DNA of 64,000 bases from Combretum micranthum (lineage: Eukaryota; Streptophyta; Magnoliopsida; Myrtales; Combretaceae), in contig JAMXBD010002806.1 of NCBI GenBank assembly GCA_024138025.1, positions 62,001 through 126,000 on the forward strand, in the 5' to 3' direction. How positions within the stretch are numbered: position 1 is the stretch's first letter; every line of letters starts with the position of its first letter. Shown one piece after another: positions 23,356-36,861 of this stretch. A program made the translations under genes and the position numbers. The notes beneath the pieces are model-generated. The model saw only the letters and a program-made list of their open reading frames with translations. It was not told where the DNA came from and searched no databases.

Positions 23356-25760
23356 CATTAGTAGAAAACTAGCATTTAAAGATAGATATTTTGTAACAAA
23401 AAATTTTCGCTTCTAAAAACATGAATCAAGGATAGGTTTGTAACAAAATTTGAAGAAAAAAATTATGGCATATTTTGTAGTGTATATATGTTCCACGACA
23501 GAATTTGCAATGGATTAAAAAGAGATTTGCGATAGAATTTCCTCCATTGCAAATCTATCTTCAATTTTAGTGGGAAATATTATAATTTAACACCATTTTT
23601 CTTTTGTTACAAAGCTGTCTTTGATTTTGATGGGATATATAATATTTTAGCACTATCTTTTTTCTTTTCAACTTCCATTGCAAATTCTCTCTAAACAAAA
23701 TTAATATATATAAATATGCAAATGTCATTAAGTATATATTCATGATATATTTGTTATTATACGTATTAATATAATATGTCTAGATATATAGTATATAATA
23801 TAAACTTATAATATAGATATTAATTAATTTTTTCATAAAATATATTTATAAATATAACTAATATTATATATGATTTTATTATATTCTATTGGTAATAAAT
23901 TAATTTATTAATATAATATATTATAAATTATATTTAAAATTATTTTATTATATAATAAATATTATTTTTATATTTTTATATAATATTTTTCCATAATAAT
24001 ATATTACATAAAATATTTACAATGTACTACTTAATATTAAAGTGCGTAATAACAATATAATCTATAATATATAAGAAATAGGATAAAGCTAATGTATTAA
24101 ATTTTATAATATCCTATATGTATTTACACACTATATAAAAAGGTATGAGATAGTATTTAAAAACATAAAATATTTCAATATATAATACTAAATAAATCAT
24201 ATCAAATTTATATTGAGTAAATATATATATTATTGAATATGTATTTAAATATTAACATTTTTTATAATATATTTACTATCTATATTTTTTATAATTTTAT
24301 ATTTATAATTTTTATATAATATATTATATGTATTAGCAAACTTTATAAAAAAGGATGTAATATATTACTCAAAGAATATTTTTTTAACTTATATAATATA
24401 TAAATAAAAATATAGTAAAATATAGAACTATTGTATATACATATATCAGTAAATCTATATTCAAATAATACTTATTTTTCATAATGCATTTATCATATAT
24501 ATCTTATATAAGTTATATCTATATATTGTATAATATTTTATATGTAATAACATTTTGTATAAAAAATAATAAATTTATTTAAATATATAGTATATTGTAA
24601 TAATAAAATGAATAATTTAAAAGAATTAGCACAAATACAGATCTTGCATTTTTTTAAATGTATTTATATATAAGTACATAAATATTATAAATTATTTTAA
24701 TTAATATATTATTAGTGAAAATAGTTAATCAAAAATAGGAAAAAATATCACTAAAATAATCAAATTAGTCAATCAAATTAGTATTTATCAGTAGAAAAAA
24801 ATTTAAAATATTTTTTACAATAAAATTTTAAAAGTTTCCTATTTTTAAAATATAAAAAGATTTAATTATGAAGAAAGTAGTTAATTTATTGGTTTAAAGT
24901 TCATTTGAACTCTATAATTAAGTATACTCACTACAAAGCATTTCATGATAGGTGATCTTTGAGGAAGGATAAAATTATGTATTGTATCATACAAAAATAA
25001 AAAATGTCAAACAAATGAGAATCGTAATGAGAGCAATATAGTAGTAAGACAACAAGTAACTAAATAAAAATTACAACCAATATCTTAATCCCAAAACAAA
25101 GACAGATTTGCAACGGAATTCATTTAATTATATAATTTTTTTTTGTAATTTATAAGAGAATATATTACTTATTAGTATATTTCAATAATTAAATATATAA
25201 TCTAAAATAGTATAAAATATAGACTTTCCATATATGTGAATATATATAAATAAATACATAAATGGAATATTTTCTTTTCGTAAATATATTATTAATACAA
25301 AAGTGCATCAAAACTAGTAAAATATGAATATAAAAATAAAATAATTAATTAAGTTAGTATATATCTATTAAAAGTATATTAAATGTTTTGCATAATAAAT
25401 TTTTAGAAGTTTGATATCATTTAAATAGAAAGTTGTTAAACTTATTTATAAAAATATCAAATGGTTCATTGTTGAAGTTTATAAAAATTTAAAAGTTAAG
25501 TGTGCTTATTGTATAGCACTTTATGATAGGTGACCTCCTAGGAAAGATAAAACAAGTAACTCATTAACATGAACAATGTTAAACAAATTAAAGGATAATG
25601 AGAGCAATATACTAGTTAAAAGAAAGGAACTAAATAAAAGCTTAATTATATTTAATACCTTAATCTTGAAGTAGAGACAGATTTGTGACAAAATTTGTGT
25701 GTATATATAATTTTGTAATTTATAAAAGAATTAGAGACAGATTTGCGATGGAAGGTACTT
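23356..25760. mobile_element. CACTA-like non-autonomous element remnant, very AT-rich
   Basis: The left edge CATTAGTAGAAAACTAGC is one base from a CACTAGTAGAAAA-type CACTA terminus. Words resembling CACTA subterminal repeats recur: GATTTGCGATAGAA (23524), its inverted form CCATTGCAAATC (23544), GATTTGCAACGGAA (25105), GATTTGTGACAAAA (25679) and GATTTGCGATGGAA (25739). The interior from about 23700 to 25100 is almost pure A and T with no coding capacity. No clean right terminus or 3-bp duplication was found. Confidence 0.45.
24800..25740 (+). repeat. Tandem duplication of about 580 bp inside the CACTA-like element
   Basis: The order TTAAGT..., CA.TTCATGATAGGTGA, AATGAGAGCAATATA, AACTAAATAAAA, GA(C)AGATTTGCAACG is present from about 24918 to 25115. 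It recurs from about 25497 to 25690 with many substitutions, a spacing of about 579 bp. Confidence 0.6.
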
Positions 25761-25961
25761 TGGTGGGACAAGTTTGAGTTCCAAGTTTAAGGAACTCAAG
25801 CTCTCTAGTTGTCCAAATGAGAAGAAGAACATAACATTGTTAAATATACAATGTTAGAAGTGTAAAGGGAGGCACTACCCTAAGCAGTGTCTGCATCTAC
25901 AGTCTAAGTATTACTTTTGCGGGAATGCTAATCACAAAATTCAAAATTCTCCTAAGAAGAC
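25761..25961 (+). pseudogene. Retrotransposon gag zinc-knuckle remnant
   Basis: The frame 25861-25959 encodes CKGRHYPKQC followed by YYFCGNANHK and NSPKK. This resembles the paired CCHC knuckles and basic tail of Ty3/gypsy gag proteins. A stop lies just upstream at about 25855. The remnant ends where the family B LTR is inserted at 25962. I could not find its continuation on the far side of the nest at 49591. Confidence 0.5.
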
Positions 25962-26954
25962 TGTCATGCCCCAAATGGTATCCTAGACATGGTAGTTCAC
26001 CACATATGAGTTAAAGCTTAATAATGACTTCCCGAAGTCATGCGAAAGCTTCAACACTATATGTAAGGCGCATATCACAATAATAGAAGACACTGGTAGG
26101 ATGTGTAGTTCGAGATAGTAATTATAGCATACAAGAATCTAGATAAACATTTAACTTCAAAATTTAAAAAATACGGTTTTTACATCATCTTAGGGCATTC
26201 CTTCAATAAATCTCTGAAGATCAACTATAATCTTAGTCTTACATAAAAAAACAATACTAGAACCAAAAGATTTTAAAGGAAATCTATTCCAAGATCTTCA
26301 AAAAGATTTCCCCCAAAAGCTTCCCAAAACATAATTCCACCCGGATATATAGAGTCCTGTGTTAACAAAAGTCTATTGGGGTATAAGCTCAACTAGCTTA
26401 GTGAGAATATTCCTGGATTAGTATACTCATATCAACAAATTCAAATAAGTTATTAAACAAGCATATGAAATGCATTAAGTAAGTGAGAAAGCAATATATA
26501 TGATCTACCGAAAATCATATGTTTGAATGGATTTACCCCTCCATTTGGAGTTAAGTGTTTTGGGCTCTTTAAAACCCATCCTTGAAATCCGATGATGTAG
26601 TTTTTTTTTTTTCAAGCTCTTACTTTCTCCATCCTAAAATAGTTCTTCCAAGCTTCTATTCGCCTATCCTTGTAGACTTGTAGGTTCCTGCAAACCCTAC
26701 TACTAAACCCTTGTCCCATCGAGCATAGTAGCTAATGAAAGGAGACTCACTATGTGATATGCATGAATCAATTAATATAACTCTTAATATGTTATTAAGG
26801 TAATTTAAAGGCAATCATAGAATTTGTAAACACTCCATTATGATAATAAAACACAATTTAATTAACAACAATTCATGTCTCGATATGCTTAGTATACTTT
26901 TAATCAATATTATCATTAGGAGATAAACTCACTCGGCCATCCTTGCAAAAATTC

Positions 26955-27003
26955 TTTACTCATAATAGTCCTTTAAATATGGATCATTCCAAGCTTCGTT
27001 ACC
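26955..27003 (-). other. Family B acidic micro-exon (15 codons)
   Basis: The minus strand shows TTTCATTTAG, then GT and the codons N-E-A-W-N-D-P-Y-L-K-D-Y-Y-E-stop. This aligns in length and phase with 56164-56210 and 61088-61134. Just beyond the stop is ATGGCCGAGTGAGTTT, with a GTGAGT donor-like word found in the same place in the other copies. Confidence 0.4.
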
Positions 27004-27429
27004 TAAATGAAAGAAATACTCGAAATGAGTATTTTGTGAAAGTTCTACTTGAACTTTCAAATTCTATTCTAGTATTTGCGTTAAAATTTGGATAGAAGGA
27101 AATTTCAAATTAAAATGGTCATAACTTGCTCATTTTAACTAGGAATTACACATATTAATGTCTTTTTCTACCTACCCGAAAATATCTATGTATTTCTAAG
27201 GTTATTTTTATAAAAATGAGTCATTTTGGTCCCGAAACAGAAGGAAGACGCAACATTGACGAAATACCCAGCTTTTAAAATTTAATTTTTCCAACTTTCT
27301 TTCATCCAAAAACCATTAAACAAATACATAGATATTTGTATAGTTGAAAAATCCTTTGAATATATGTATATATTCATATTGTATGAAATAATCTAATTTA
27401 TTCAATAATTAAATTTTCATGTAAATATA

Positions 27430-30400
27430 TGAAATACCCCAAACCTTCACATATATTAGTAATTGGGTTTAAATAGATTTGGATGAATTAAATTAATCAT
27501 AGGATATAAATAGACAAGTTGATAAAGTTAGATTAGTAATTAATTAAATGAAATTTGAGATTTTGATTCTAAATCTCTTAAAAATGTTTCTAAATTGTTT
27601 AGAGGATTCCAAAACTCTTGATTCATAGTCTAAACACTAATTTCTAACTCTCAATAAAATTGAGTTCATTTGCTTGTCTAAAATATCAGTTCTTAAACCC
27701 GATCTCAAATTAAATATCTTTTATCCAAAATAAATTATTAAATTAAGTTCTCATTTTGAGTTCTTAATTTCTAATCTATTAGTTCAGAAACCATCTTTTA
27801 AATGCTTCTAGAAATATAGATATTGATCTGATAGTTCTAAAGCTATATTTAAATTCTAAAATATCCTAAGTTTTATAATTATCCTTTTCTTTTTTTTTTT
27901 TATTTCTTCTCTGCTTCTCTCTTCCTCCTTTTCTTTCATTTTACGTTTTTTATTTCTTCCTTCTTTTATTTATTTATTTCTTTCTTTCTTTGATCTCTCC
28001 CTCTCAATCTCAAATCTTAGACAAGATCAAGAAGAAAAATTAAAGCTAAAGAAGAAGATAGGAAAGAGGAATCAAAGCTAGAAGTGTGGAAAGAAGCTCG
28101 TTTATGCATATGTCTCAAAAGGTAAGTTTTCTATCTTGAGTTAATTTTGTTTTAATTATTGTTTACAAGCTTATAATTGATATATAGATGTTAGAAATGG
28201 GTCGAGAGTGCTGTTTATTTATGTATTTGTTGATATATGTATGTTGGACGTTGGTTTGTGAAGGAGGAAGAGGATGAATAGTGGAAGTTGAGATTTGATG
28301 AAGTTTGGATTTGTTTGATGTTGTTGAATGAAGTTTGTAGTGTTAGAAGTTGTTATAGGTATTTAATTGATGTTAGAATTGATATAGGAAGCTTAGTAGA
28401 TGATTTGAAGAAGTTTTGATAAGAGTAAAGTGTAAAAAACATGTTTTTGCAAAGTTGTTCTGTCTTCAACGCCGCCTTTTGGAGCTTCTACGCCGCCGGC
28501 GTTGAGCTTGGTGTTGAAGTGAACAGAACATCATTTTCTTAACGCAGCCTCCTACGCTGCCGACGTTGAATCTCTATGCTTCCGGCATTGAAATTTACGT
28601 CGCTGGTGTAGAAGTGCCGGCGTTCGTTTTATAACATTGCCCTATTTCACAGCTTGATCGTATTTTGGCCATAACTTTTTCATATGACCTCCGATTACGG
28701 TGATTCAAGTTGTTAGAAGAATCTTAAAAAGAAATCTAAAACTTTTATGTTTTGAGTCTTTACAAATTCGAAACGTATCAATGCTCAAAATTTTGATTCT
28801 TTTCGGATGTTATGCTTTTCTAAACAAAGTCAAGACTTATTTTTGCTTTCTAAATGTTTATTGTAAAGTGTAAATGGATCTTTTTGAGCTAAAATGAGAT
28901 AGATTAATGATATTTGATGTGTATTGATGATTGAAGGATATAATGAAGCATGATTTAAGTATATTTGTTGATTCAACAAATAATTAAATTTCCATGAGTG
29001 TTAAACTAAAAATAGTTATGTTGTATATATGACTTCCATTGCTTGATTTATGATATTGTGATGACTTAGTGAAACTAAATGATCTTGGTAAGTATATAAA
29101 TGATGAGTTATGTATTTATATGAATTTTATTTGAAGTTCCTTGATGTTAAGCTTAAGATTTAGTATGTTTTAAGTTGTGTTTTTCTTCAATTATTTTTCC
29201 TTGTTTATTATTTGTTCTTATGATTAGCTATTGAACTTAAATGAACTTAGCTAACAAACTTAAGTTCAACTTGATTAAATAGACTTGAATGAGTTAAAAT
29301 AAATTAGATTGGGTTAGTTTAACCATCTTTGACTTAGATTTTGAATTAAATGATTAAGGTTAATTAATTTAGCTAAGTTTAAGTTAATGTGAGCTCAAGT
29401 TGACGTAGATCCTACATGTATAATAAATTAGTAATGAATCTAAGTTCAACTTGACTAAATGAGCTTGAATTAGCTAAAAGGAATTAGATCACTTAAGTTT
29501 AATCAACTTGAACTAGTTTTAGATTAAATGACCAATTCTAAACAATTTGGCTAAGGTTAAGCTAAAATGGGTTAATAGTTAATAATTGGCTTAGATGAAT
29601 GTGTTAAGATGATCTTTGAATAACATGAGCAATATGTTATTTCAAACGTTTATTTGCTTTGAGTATGAATGCTTTTATGTATGAATGCTTTATATATGTT
29701 ATGTTTTGTGATAAGAAATTATGATTAAAGTGAAAAGAATTACTTTGACAGACAAAGAAGAACTGTCCATATTTTGGTGGGGCGATATTCGCAGCCATAG
29801 TGGGATTCCAAGTTAGTGTCTGATCAAATAAGGTTAATAAAAAGCTTGAGAAAGTGGATGATTAGTTTAGTTTAGTTTCTTATACGAGTTCTTTCCTTAA
29901 CAGAAGTGGATATCTGATTTATATTCTGGATTATCTTCTGAAATTCCTTCCGAGGCTATGTTTGGATTTCATATTCAAGGTGCGCAGTAACTTACATGAT
30001 GATTGATAGGATGGGCATCTTAAATAGATTAAGAACTTAAAGACGGCTTAATAATGATGAGCATTGGTTGTGCTTTACGTCGTTAAATCCGGATCCGAGG
30101 AGCGACAACCTTGTCATGATGCAATAGCACGATAGTTAGGCACTTAGTCTAATCTTTGTCATGATGCAATGACTCAAATCCATGATGCAATGGTTCACTA
30201 TGATGCAATGGTGGTTTATCTTAATGGCTAAGTGGATAGCTAATTGGGTTAACTGTATCGGTGTATTCTCTACTTAGTCTCGGGAGGAAATAATATGTTT
30301 TAGTTCACGGCTATGGGACCGTTGAACTAATAGATGTTATAGACCGAGAAAAGTGGAGTGTATAAAGGAGTGTGAACCCTAGATGATGCTATTAATATTC

Positions 30401-31237
30401 TTTATCGGTTAAATATAGGAGATATAGATATCCGGTCTATTATATCAACCCCCTGAGCAGCTATTGTTATTCAAGAACCCCAAATTCCCATTGGCTTGTT
30501 CCAAAGTGTGAGTGCTCCATTATTGATTTGTTTATTTTAATGAAAAGATAATAACTTGTTGATTGATGCATTGCATTTAGTTAAGCTTGTGTGTCACTCC
30601 GTATGTGATTGTGTTACTGTGTACTGAGCTATGGCTCATTCCTGTTTATGTCTATCTTTTTACAGGTTGTTAATGAAGTTGTTATTGTTGATGATGAAGA
30701 TGAGTAATGAGATGATGATTTGATGATGATGTGGAGGCTGTTGATGTTGTTGTTCTTATTATTGTTGTTGTTGTTGATGCGATGATGTTTGTCTCGGGCA
30801 TCGGGCAAATTTGAAGATTTGGGAGATGAGTTAAATGTAATAGGGCCGAGATATATTTGTCTTTTGTTTCTTCTTTGTTTTGTTCTACAAAGACTGGATT
30901 TATTTATAAATTTGTATTTTCATTTAAAGGCTTGTTAGTAGCCATGTTTTGTAAATAAGCTTTTGTAAAGATTTGTTTAAGTGAAAGTTTTTCACTTGTA
31001 ATAGTGGAAGTTTGAAATGCTTTTGTGTAGAAATGTTTTTATTAAAATTTATTTTTCCGCTGCTAAATCCAGTTGTTGCCAGAATCTAACTAAACGATTT
31101 CATAACCTAAAATCGAATAGCAATGTTCAACATAAGCACCTTCTTTTAAGACAACCTTATGTATAATTCATAAGAGTTATACGTGGTTAGGGACTTGGTA
31201 TGCTTAATTTGAGAATTGAACCTGTCGGGTCTTTACA
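27430..31237 (+). mobile_element. Family A solo LTR inside the chromovirus 5' LTR
   Basis: The termini are TGAAATACCCC and GGGTCTTTACA. The perfect 5-bp duplication ATATA lies at 27425-27429 and 31238-31242. The empty site is visible in the 3' LTR (GTAAATATAATATTAG near 42249), which proves the insertion. The length is 3808 bp. The leader near 27880-28120 is pyrimidine-rich and then purine-rich, and ends in AAAAG|GTAAGT. A GC-rich block with GCCGGCG words lies at about 28455-28640, and CATGATGCAATG repeats at about 30112-30210. It is a close inverted relative of 1144-4588. Confidence 0.93.
30112..30210 (+). repeat. CATGATGCAATG short repeats in a family A LTR
   Basis: Four copies of (C/T)ATGATGCAAT(G/A) occur at irregular 18-50 bp spacing. 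Related clusters lie at about 2190-2240 (inverted), 36361-36415 and 43917-44005 in the other LTRs, with differing copy numbers. Confidence 0.6.
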
Positions 31238-32288
31238 ATATAATACTAGTTCTAAATATTAAGTTTGAAGTAATTTTGATATATGAAAATGAATGTGTAG
31301 AAATAGGTTTGATATTCTATGTTTATTAATGTATATTATTGATATATGTGTATATGTGTGATGAGATTAATGCTAATGTTTTATGTATATTAATGTGTTT
31401 AGTATAATTAATGTTTGTGTCTCTTATGAATTAATATATATGTATTATGCTTAAATTTATCAAAACAACTTTTGAAATGCCTAAGAATTTGTTAGCATAA
31501 TTTTTCAAGAAGTTAAGCCCATTTTCAAGCTCAAATTAAATTCAAATTAGCTCTAAATTAAACCTAACTCACATATACCCCAAAAGTCAAACTTATGATA
31601 AATTTAAGTCCCAAATTTGATCAAATAGACTTTGTTTTGGTAGCCCACAAAATTCATACGAATTTTCCACTTTTCTTTTCTTTCTTTGTTCCTTCTTTAT
31701 TCAAAACATAAGCCCTAAACCTTAGCAAAAAACAAGCTCTTGGATTCAACAAATTCTCCAGGCCAAAGCCTCTTCATGTTGTCACGCTCCAAAGGGTACC
31801 CTAAACGTAACAGTCCGCCACATGCCATATAAGACTCATGAGTCACTAACCAAGTCCTTCGGGAGTTTTGTATAGATGTAAGGTGTCCCTTTACGATAAT
31901 TGAATACTCGAACCGATGGAGTTAAAATGTTTAATTTGGCATTCAATAGCATTAGAAAATAAATCAAAACACATATGTAATTAGTTACAAAATCTAGGGG
32001 CATTCCCCTGTAAAAGAATATTAATTAAAGATCTATTACAGTCATCCAAAGTCTCTTGATTTCCTATGGAAGTCTAAACAAATCTGATTACAACATCTAG
32101 AGGAAACGCCTAGCTCCCGTACTTGAGCTGTAGGTTGTCTCGATCTAAGCCATATGAATTCATGCTGTAACAAATAAAAACTGTAGGGAAGTAAGCTACG
32201 CTAGCTGAGTGAGTGAGAACTTCCAAGATTGCAATTATAACACATCAATCAACACAAGTAATTAACCAAACAAGTGATATGCATCAAA

Positions 32289-32313
32289 CATATGACCAGT
32301 CGGAAATCATATG
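32289..32313. promoter_or_regulatory. Conserved 25-bp imperfect palindrome of family B LTRs
   Basis: CATATGA and TCATATG arms flank a CGGAAA core. The same element is at 26497-26521 and 56750-56774. Its conservation amid diverged sequence and its symmetry suggest a protein-binding site or a hairpin. No function is known to me. Confidence 0.45.
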
Positions 32314-32385
32314 TGGATGGACTTGTGCCCTCCACCTCGGGTTAGCAGATTAACGAATACTGCGGTACTACTTAATATGCTTTAA

Positions 32386-32506
32386 GATCACGGTCAACCA
32401 ACTTATAAATTCGTTTATGGATCACAATTAACCAACTCATTAATTTATTTTTGGATCACGATTGACCAACTTTTACACCGTTTAGGATCACGGACAACCA
32501 ACCAAT
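32386..32506. repeat. Private tandem repeat, 4 units of about 34 bp
   Basis: Units built on GGATCACGGTCAACCAACT start near 32386, 32420, 32454 and 32486. The array is next to the conserved palindrome and is not found in the other family B copies, which hold different sequence there. Confidence 0.7.
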
Positions 32507-32837
32507 GCTAATGCTTCATCCCCATTTATGATATGAATGAGTCCACATTTATTTTTAATTCTAAATAGTCAATTATACCAATTCTTTAAGCGATCAATCA
32601 ATAATCGTAGATAGTCAATCCTAATTCATCTATACAAGTAATAGTTAATCACTCGGCTTCGATATTCTTACGTTCCATTTCTCATATCAACAACAACCAT
32701 ACAAAATTCCCATTCATCCCCATCATGCATATCCATTTTATCTTTGCCAAATATTTAGTGCAACTATCATTACAACCATATATAATAATTGAAATCGGAA
32801 GTGGTACTCACTCGGACATGAATCACTAATCTTTTAT

Positions 32838-32885
32838 TAATAATAGTCTGGTGGTAGAGAATCGTCGGTTTCGGGATCACGTAAA
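32838..32885 (-). other. Family B acidic micro-exon, 31780-35228 copy
   Basis: The minus strand reads R-D-P-E-T-D-D-S-L-P-P-D-Y-Y-stop after a TTTTTACG stretch that looks like a mutated acceptor. The length matches the other copies to within one codon. ATGTCCGAGTGAGT follows near 32820-32807, as in the copies at 26940 and 61150. Confidence 0.35.
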
Positions 32886-35800
32886 AAGGAAGAAATATCC
32901 TAATAAGTATTTCATCACTTAACTATTCCAAACTATTTAACAAAACTAGCAAATTCTCAATTCTTGTCATTTGCGGAAGTTCCGAATTAAAACGACTATA
33001 ACTTGGTCATTTTAACTCGGAATTTCGTAAATTATATATCAATTTATATCTACTTCGAAAGATATATCTATTTCTAATATTATTTTCAAGTTTTGAAAAT
33101 TTTTGGTCACGAAACAGTAGGATCAATTTTGATCAGTAACAATTTTCCAAGTCCTAAAATAGTTTTGTAAATGTTTGAAATGTTTCTACTTTATAAATCA
33201 ATTATATATGCACTATTAATGATTTTCTATCATGAATGGCATGTTGTGAGTTTAATGTATGCATGATCTTGACGATGTTTACTAAAATAAAATTTTAGAA
33301 TTCATCATTTTGTAAGACTCCAAGGATATTTACTTTTAAGAACTAGTTTCCTAACTTTGATAAATCCCTTGTGTTTCGGAATTATTTCTTAGGAATTTCT
33401 AGTTATTTTTGTTAGAATTGAGTTTTCATGATATTTATTACTTAAAACCTTCATTTCTACATAAAAATTCCCATTTCATACTTTGTAAACATGTTTTCAA
33501 GTAAGATTTATTCCAAAATCCAAATTTTTAGAATTTTAGTTTTTGAATGTTTTCTTTAAGAAAAACTTGTTTAATGCATTAAAATTTCAGGCTTTATTAT
33601 ACCTATCACCTGAGGACTTCATTTCTTAATTAAAATTTTTATTTTGAGTTTGGAAAATAGGTGTTTTTATGACCTTAATCCAAAATTACGAATTTCTTAA
33701 GTTGACTAGTAACTCAAAATTTCCTATCTTATTTCTACTCTTTGTTTTACACATTATTCTCATCAAAACTCATTTCAACTTATAAAAATCATTGATTAAT
33801 GATATCTATTACCTATACCCTTCATTTTTTATATAAAACATAAGTTTTAGAGTTGATAAAAAGGTTTTTAAAACATAGTTTTGAAGTTATACGAATTTTT
33901 CATTTGATTATTTTAAGCAAAAGCTTTTCTTTTTAAGTTTCTTGTCTCATCTAAGTAAAGATCTATTAACTACCATATTTACATATATAAGACAAAACCT
34001 TTATGAGTATTAATGCATTTAAACACAAAATATTCATGAGATCATGAATGTCAAGTATAACATGAACATCTAAATGATGCATGAAATGAAGTTTGAAAGC
34101 ATGAACATGGATTTTTATGCAAGATCTCTACTTTACTCTACTATTATATACATGAACATGAAGATAATCCAACAAAAACTCATTTAAACACAAGATCTAC
34201 TCTTGTGATGGATTGATATTCATGTAGTAGCATTTTTGTCCCTAGCGAATGCTCATGGGGACTTTAACATGAAAACACTCATGAATAATCTTGCCATTAG
34301 AAGATTTAATGTAGGAAAGGGTTAGGATTCTCACTAAGGCTTGAATCAAGAAGAAAATGAAGAAAAAAACAAGCTTGTGTGAGCGTGAGTGTGTGTGTGT
34401 GGGTGTGGTGGCTCATGTAAGAGAGGGAAATAGAGAGAGAGTTGTGTAATTTTTTTTGAAACAAATGAAGTCAATGAAGAGAGAGAATGAAAAAGATTAT
34501 TTATAGTAAGTAAATTAGGGTTTGTTTTAATTATAAAAAGGAAATAAAATAAAACAAATTGAGGCAAAATGGGTTGGGGGGGGTAGGGGTAAGGGGTGTG
34601 CGCTGACTTGGGGAGTGGAAAGGAGAGATAGAGAGTTTGAATTATTTTGTTTTGTAATTTATTTAATAAAAGTCTTAATTTGTAATAATTTTTAAGAGAA
34701 AAATTTTCATTGGAAAATAAAATGTAATTGTTTGTTTGTAAGGATGTAAGACTAAGGTATGGCTTGTGAGTATAGTAGGTTGTACTTGTGAATAGTAATG
34801 AATAGTAAATAAGACAATTACTTTACCGGTAGTAAAACAAATACGAGAAAAAGACTATATTTGTAATTTTTATAACTTGAAAAATTATAAAACTTATATT
34901 TTTGAAATCCTTATTATATTTCGGTTCTAAAGAATATTCCGAAATATTTTTTCGAATTTCTAGTTCCAAGGCTTGCTTTTCCGTAATGGATCTTGAGAAG
35001 GCCCGGAATAGAGAATTTTTCGAAATCAAAACTTTTTATGGTTTGAAATATACTTTAAAACAATATTCCTTATTAAATTAATTTACAAAAGTTTTTTTAG
35101 TTTGAAACCGGAGGAAAGCTGGGTCCAGGGTTCCTAGGTTTCTCTCATAAGCTTAAACTAATCCGGTTTAGGGTTTTGGTTTATGGTTTTCGAAGTTTAC
35201 TTGGTTACTAGGAAAACCGGGGTTTACACATGTAAGTTAATGCAATTATAACTCTTTGTTTATTTTTTTCCCTTGTAATATAGATATAGAATCCATGTTA
35301 GGATGAGTTTATTATCATATGACTTTGAATGGTTTTATGTATTGATAAATGTTAGGTTGTGTTTTATTGTTATATGAACTTGTTTATGGGTTATAGAAGT
35401 AGTGAGAAGTGTTGGTGAGGATTGAAGTTGATTTGAGTATTTAAGTTTGAAGTGAAGAGTAGGAGAGGGTTTGATATCAATGAGGCCGTTTGATGTGTTA
35501 AAATGATGTTCAAAGTTGATAGGAATGATTAATGTGGATAGAAGATAATGTATGAAGTTAAATATGTGTTTGAACAGGATTAAAAGTGTTACAGGTTATA
35601 AATTTTCAAAGTGCAAAACAGAGAAATAAACACTTTTCGAACAAGTCTGTTTTTGAGTGTACGCCGACATTTGGTACTTCAATGCTGCCAGCGTACAGGC
35701 GCATTGGATGCGAACATAAACCAATTTTTCTAACGCTACTTATAATGCCGTGGCTTTTGTAAAGAAATTGCCAGCGTTTATTTTCAAATCGTACGTCAGC

Positions 35801-36861
35801 TACTAGGGTTTCAATGTCGTCGACCTTTAATCGGCGTTGAATGTGAATAAAAGATTTTCTTAACGCCGCCGGCGTATAATTCTAATGCTGCCGGCGTTCA
35901 GCTAAATTTTTCCTGTGTAAATAGGCCGCATATCCCCTGAGTTTTACAAATTCAACCTTCTTCATTTGTCTTTCTTTACTTCATATATAGTCTTCTAATG
36001 AATCTATAAGCTATATAACCATGTTTTAGGTATGAATTAAATGATAAAACTATATATCAAGTTCATTGAATCTCCTTGTATAGTTAAGTAAGGATTATGT
36101 TGTATATATATATATATATATATTCTACGCTCAATTATTGATTTGTTTTGATATTTCTTATTTTAGTTAAAGGATCTTCAGTTAATTCCCCTTCGAGAGA
36201 ATATAGTAATACACTATTGGGTATAGGTACGTAATAGCTTGCTTGTTGCATGCTAGGAATAGGCATTATTAAATTTGACTTAATTCAATTTGATTTAATA
36301 CTTTGATGAACTGGATGTCTATTACGCTGTTTAATTTGATCTGAGGAGCAGCAAACCTGTTATGATGCAATGACATGTTAGTTAGGCGCTTAGCCTAAGT
36401 CATGATGCAATAGCGATTTGTTTATGGTTAAGCGGATAGCTAATGGAGATAATAGTATCCGAGTAACGTTTGCTTAAACTTAGGGGGGAAATGTCATGGT
36501 TTAGTTCAAAGTTTATGAGGAATTGTGAACTAGATCCATGTTGCGGACTGAGTTTAAGTAGAGTCGGGAACGGCTTTTGAACCCTAAATGAAGCTATTTC
36601 TTTATAGAATAAATATAGAAGATGTAAGTATTTGGATTGCTTATATCAACCCCCTAAGCAGCTGCTATTACTCAAGACCCCTAAATTCTCAAAGCGTGAT
36701 TCCGGGGTTTGAATACCTTACTATTGCTTTGTTAAAAGAAAACTTAACAACATAATGACTTGACCGTTGCTGCATTTCATTTGAATTAAGTTTGCTTGAC
36801 AATTTGTTTTTGTATTTGTTATTGCGTACTGGGCTTTTGGCTCATTTTTGCTACTTTGCAG

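Larger units (their letters stand above)
31780..35228 (-). mobile_element. Family B solo LTR inside the chromovirus 5' LTR
   Basis: It begins TGTCACGCTCC and ends GGGGTTTACA on the plus strand, so the element reads TGTAAACCCC to GGAGCGTGACA on the minus strand. The perfect duplication CATGT lies at 31775-31779 and 35229-35233. The uninterrupted site, TTCATGTAAGTT, is seen in the 3' LTR near 42785. The length is 3449 bp. It carries a private tandem repeat at 32386-32506 and a purine-rich tract at 34370-34500 that is the leader read from the other strand. Confidence 0.92.

Noticed and set aside
34346..34567. Minus-strand frame of 73 codons
   Set aside because: Leader of the family B LTR read on its own strand, with low-complexity H, T and S codons.
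31780..35228. First reading of family B LTRs as starting TGTCATGCCC
   Set aside because: Both ends form TG..CA, so either direction was possible. The polypurine tract beside 58223 and the direction of TATA box, leader and donor show the LTR starts TGTAAACCC.
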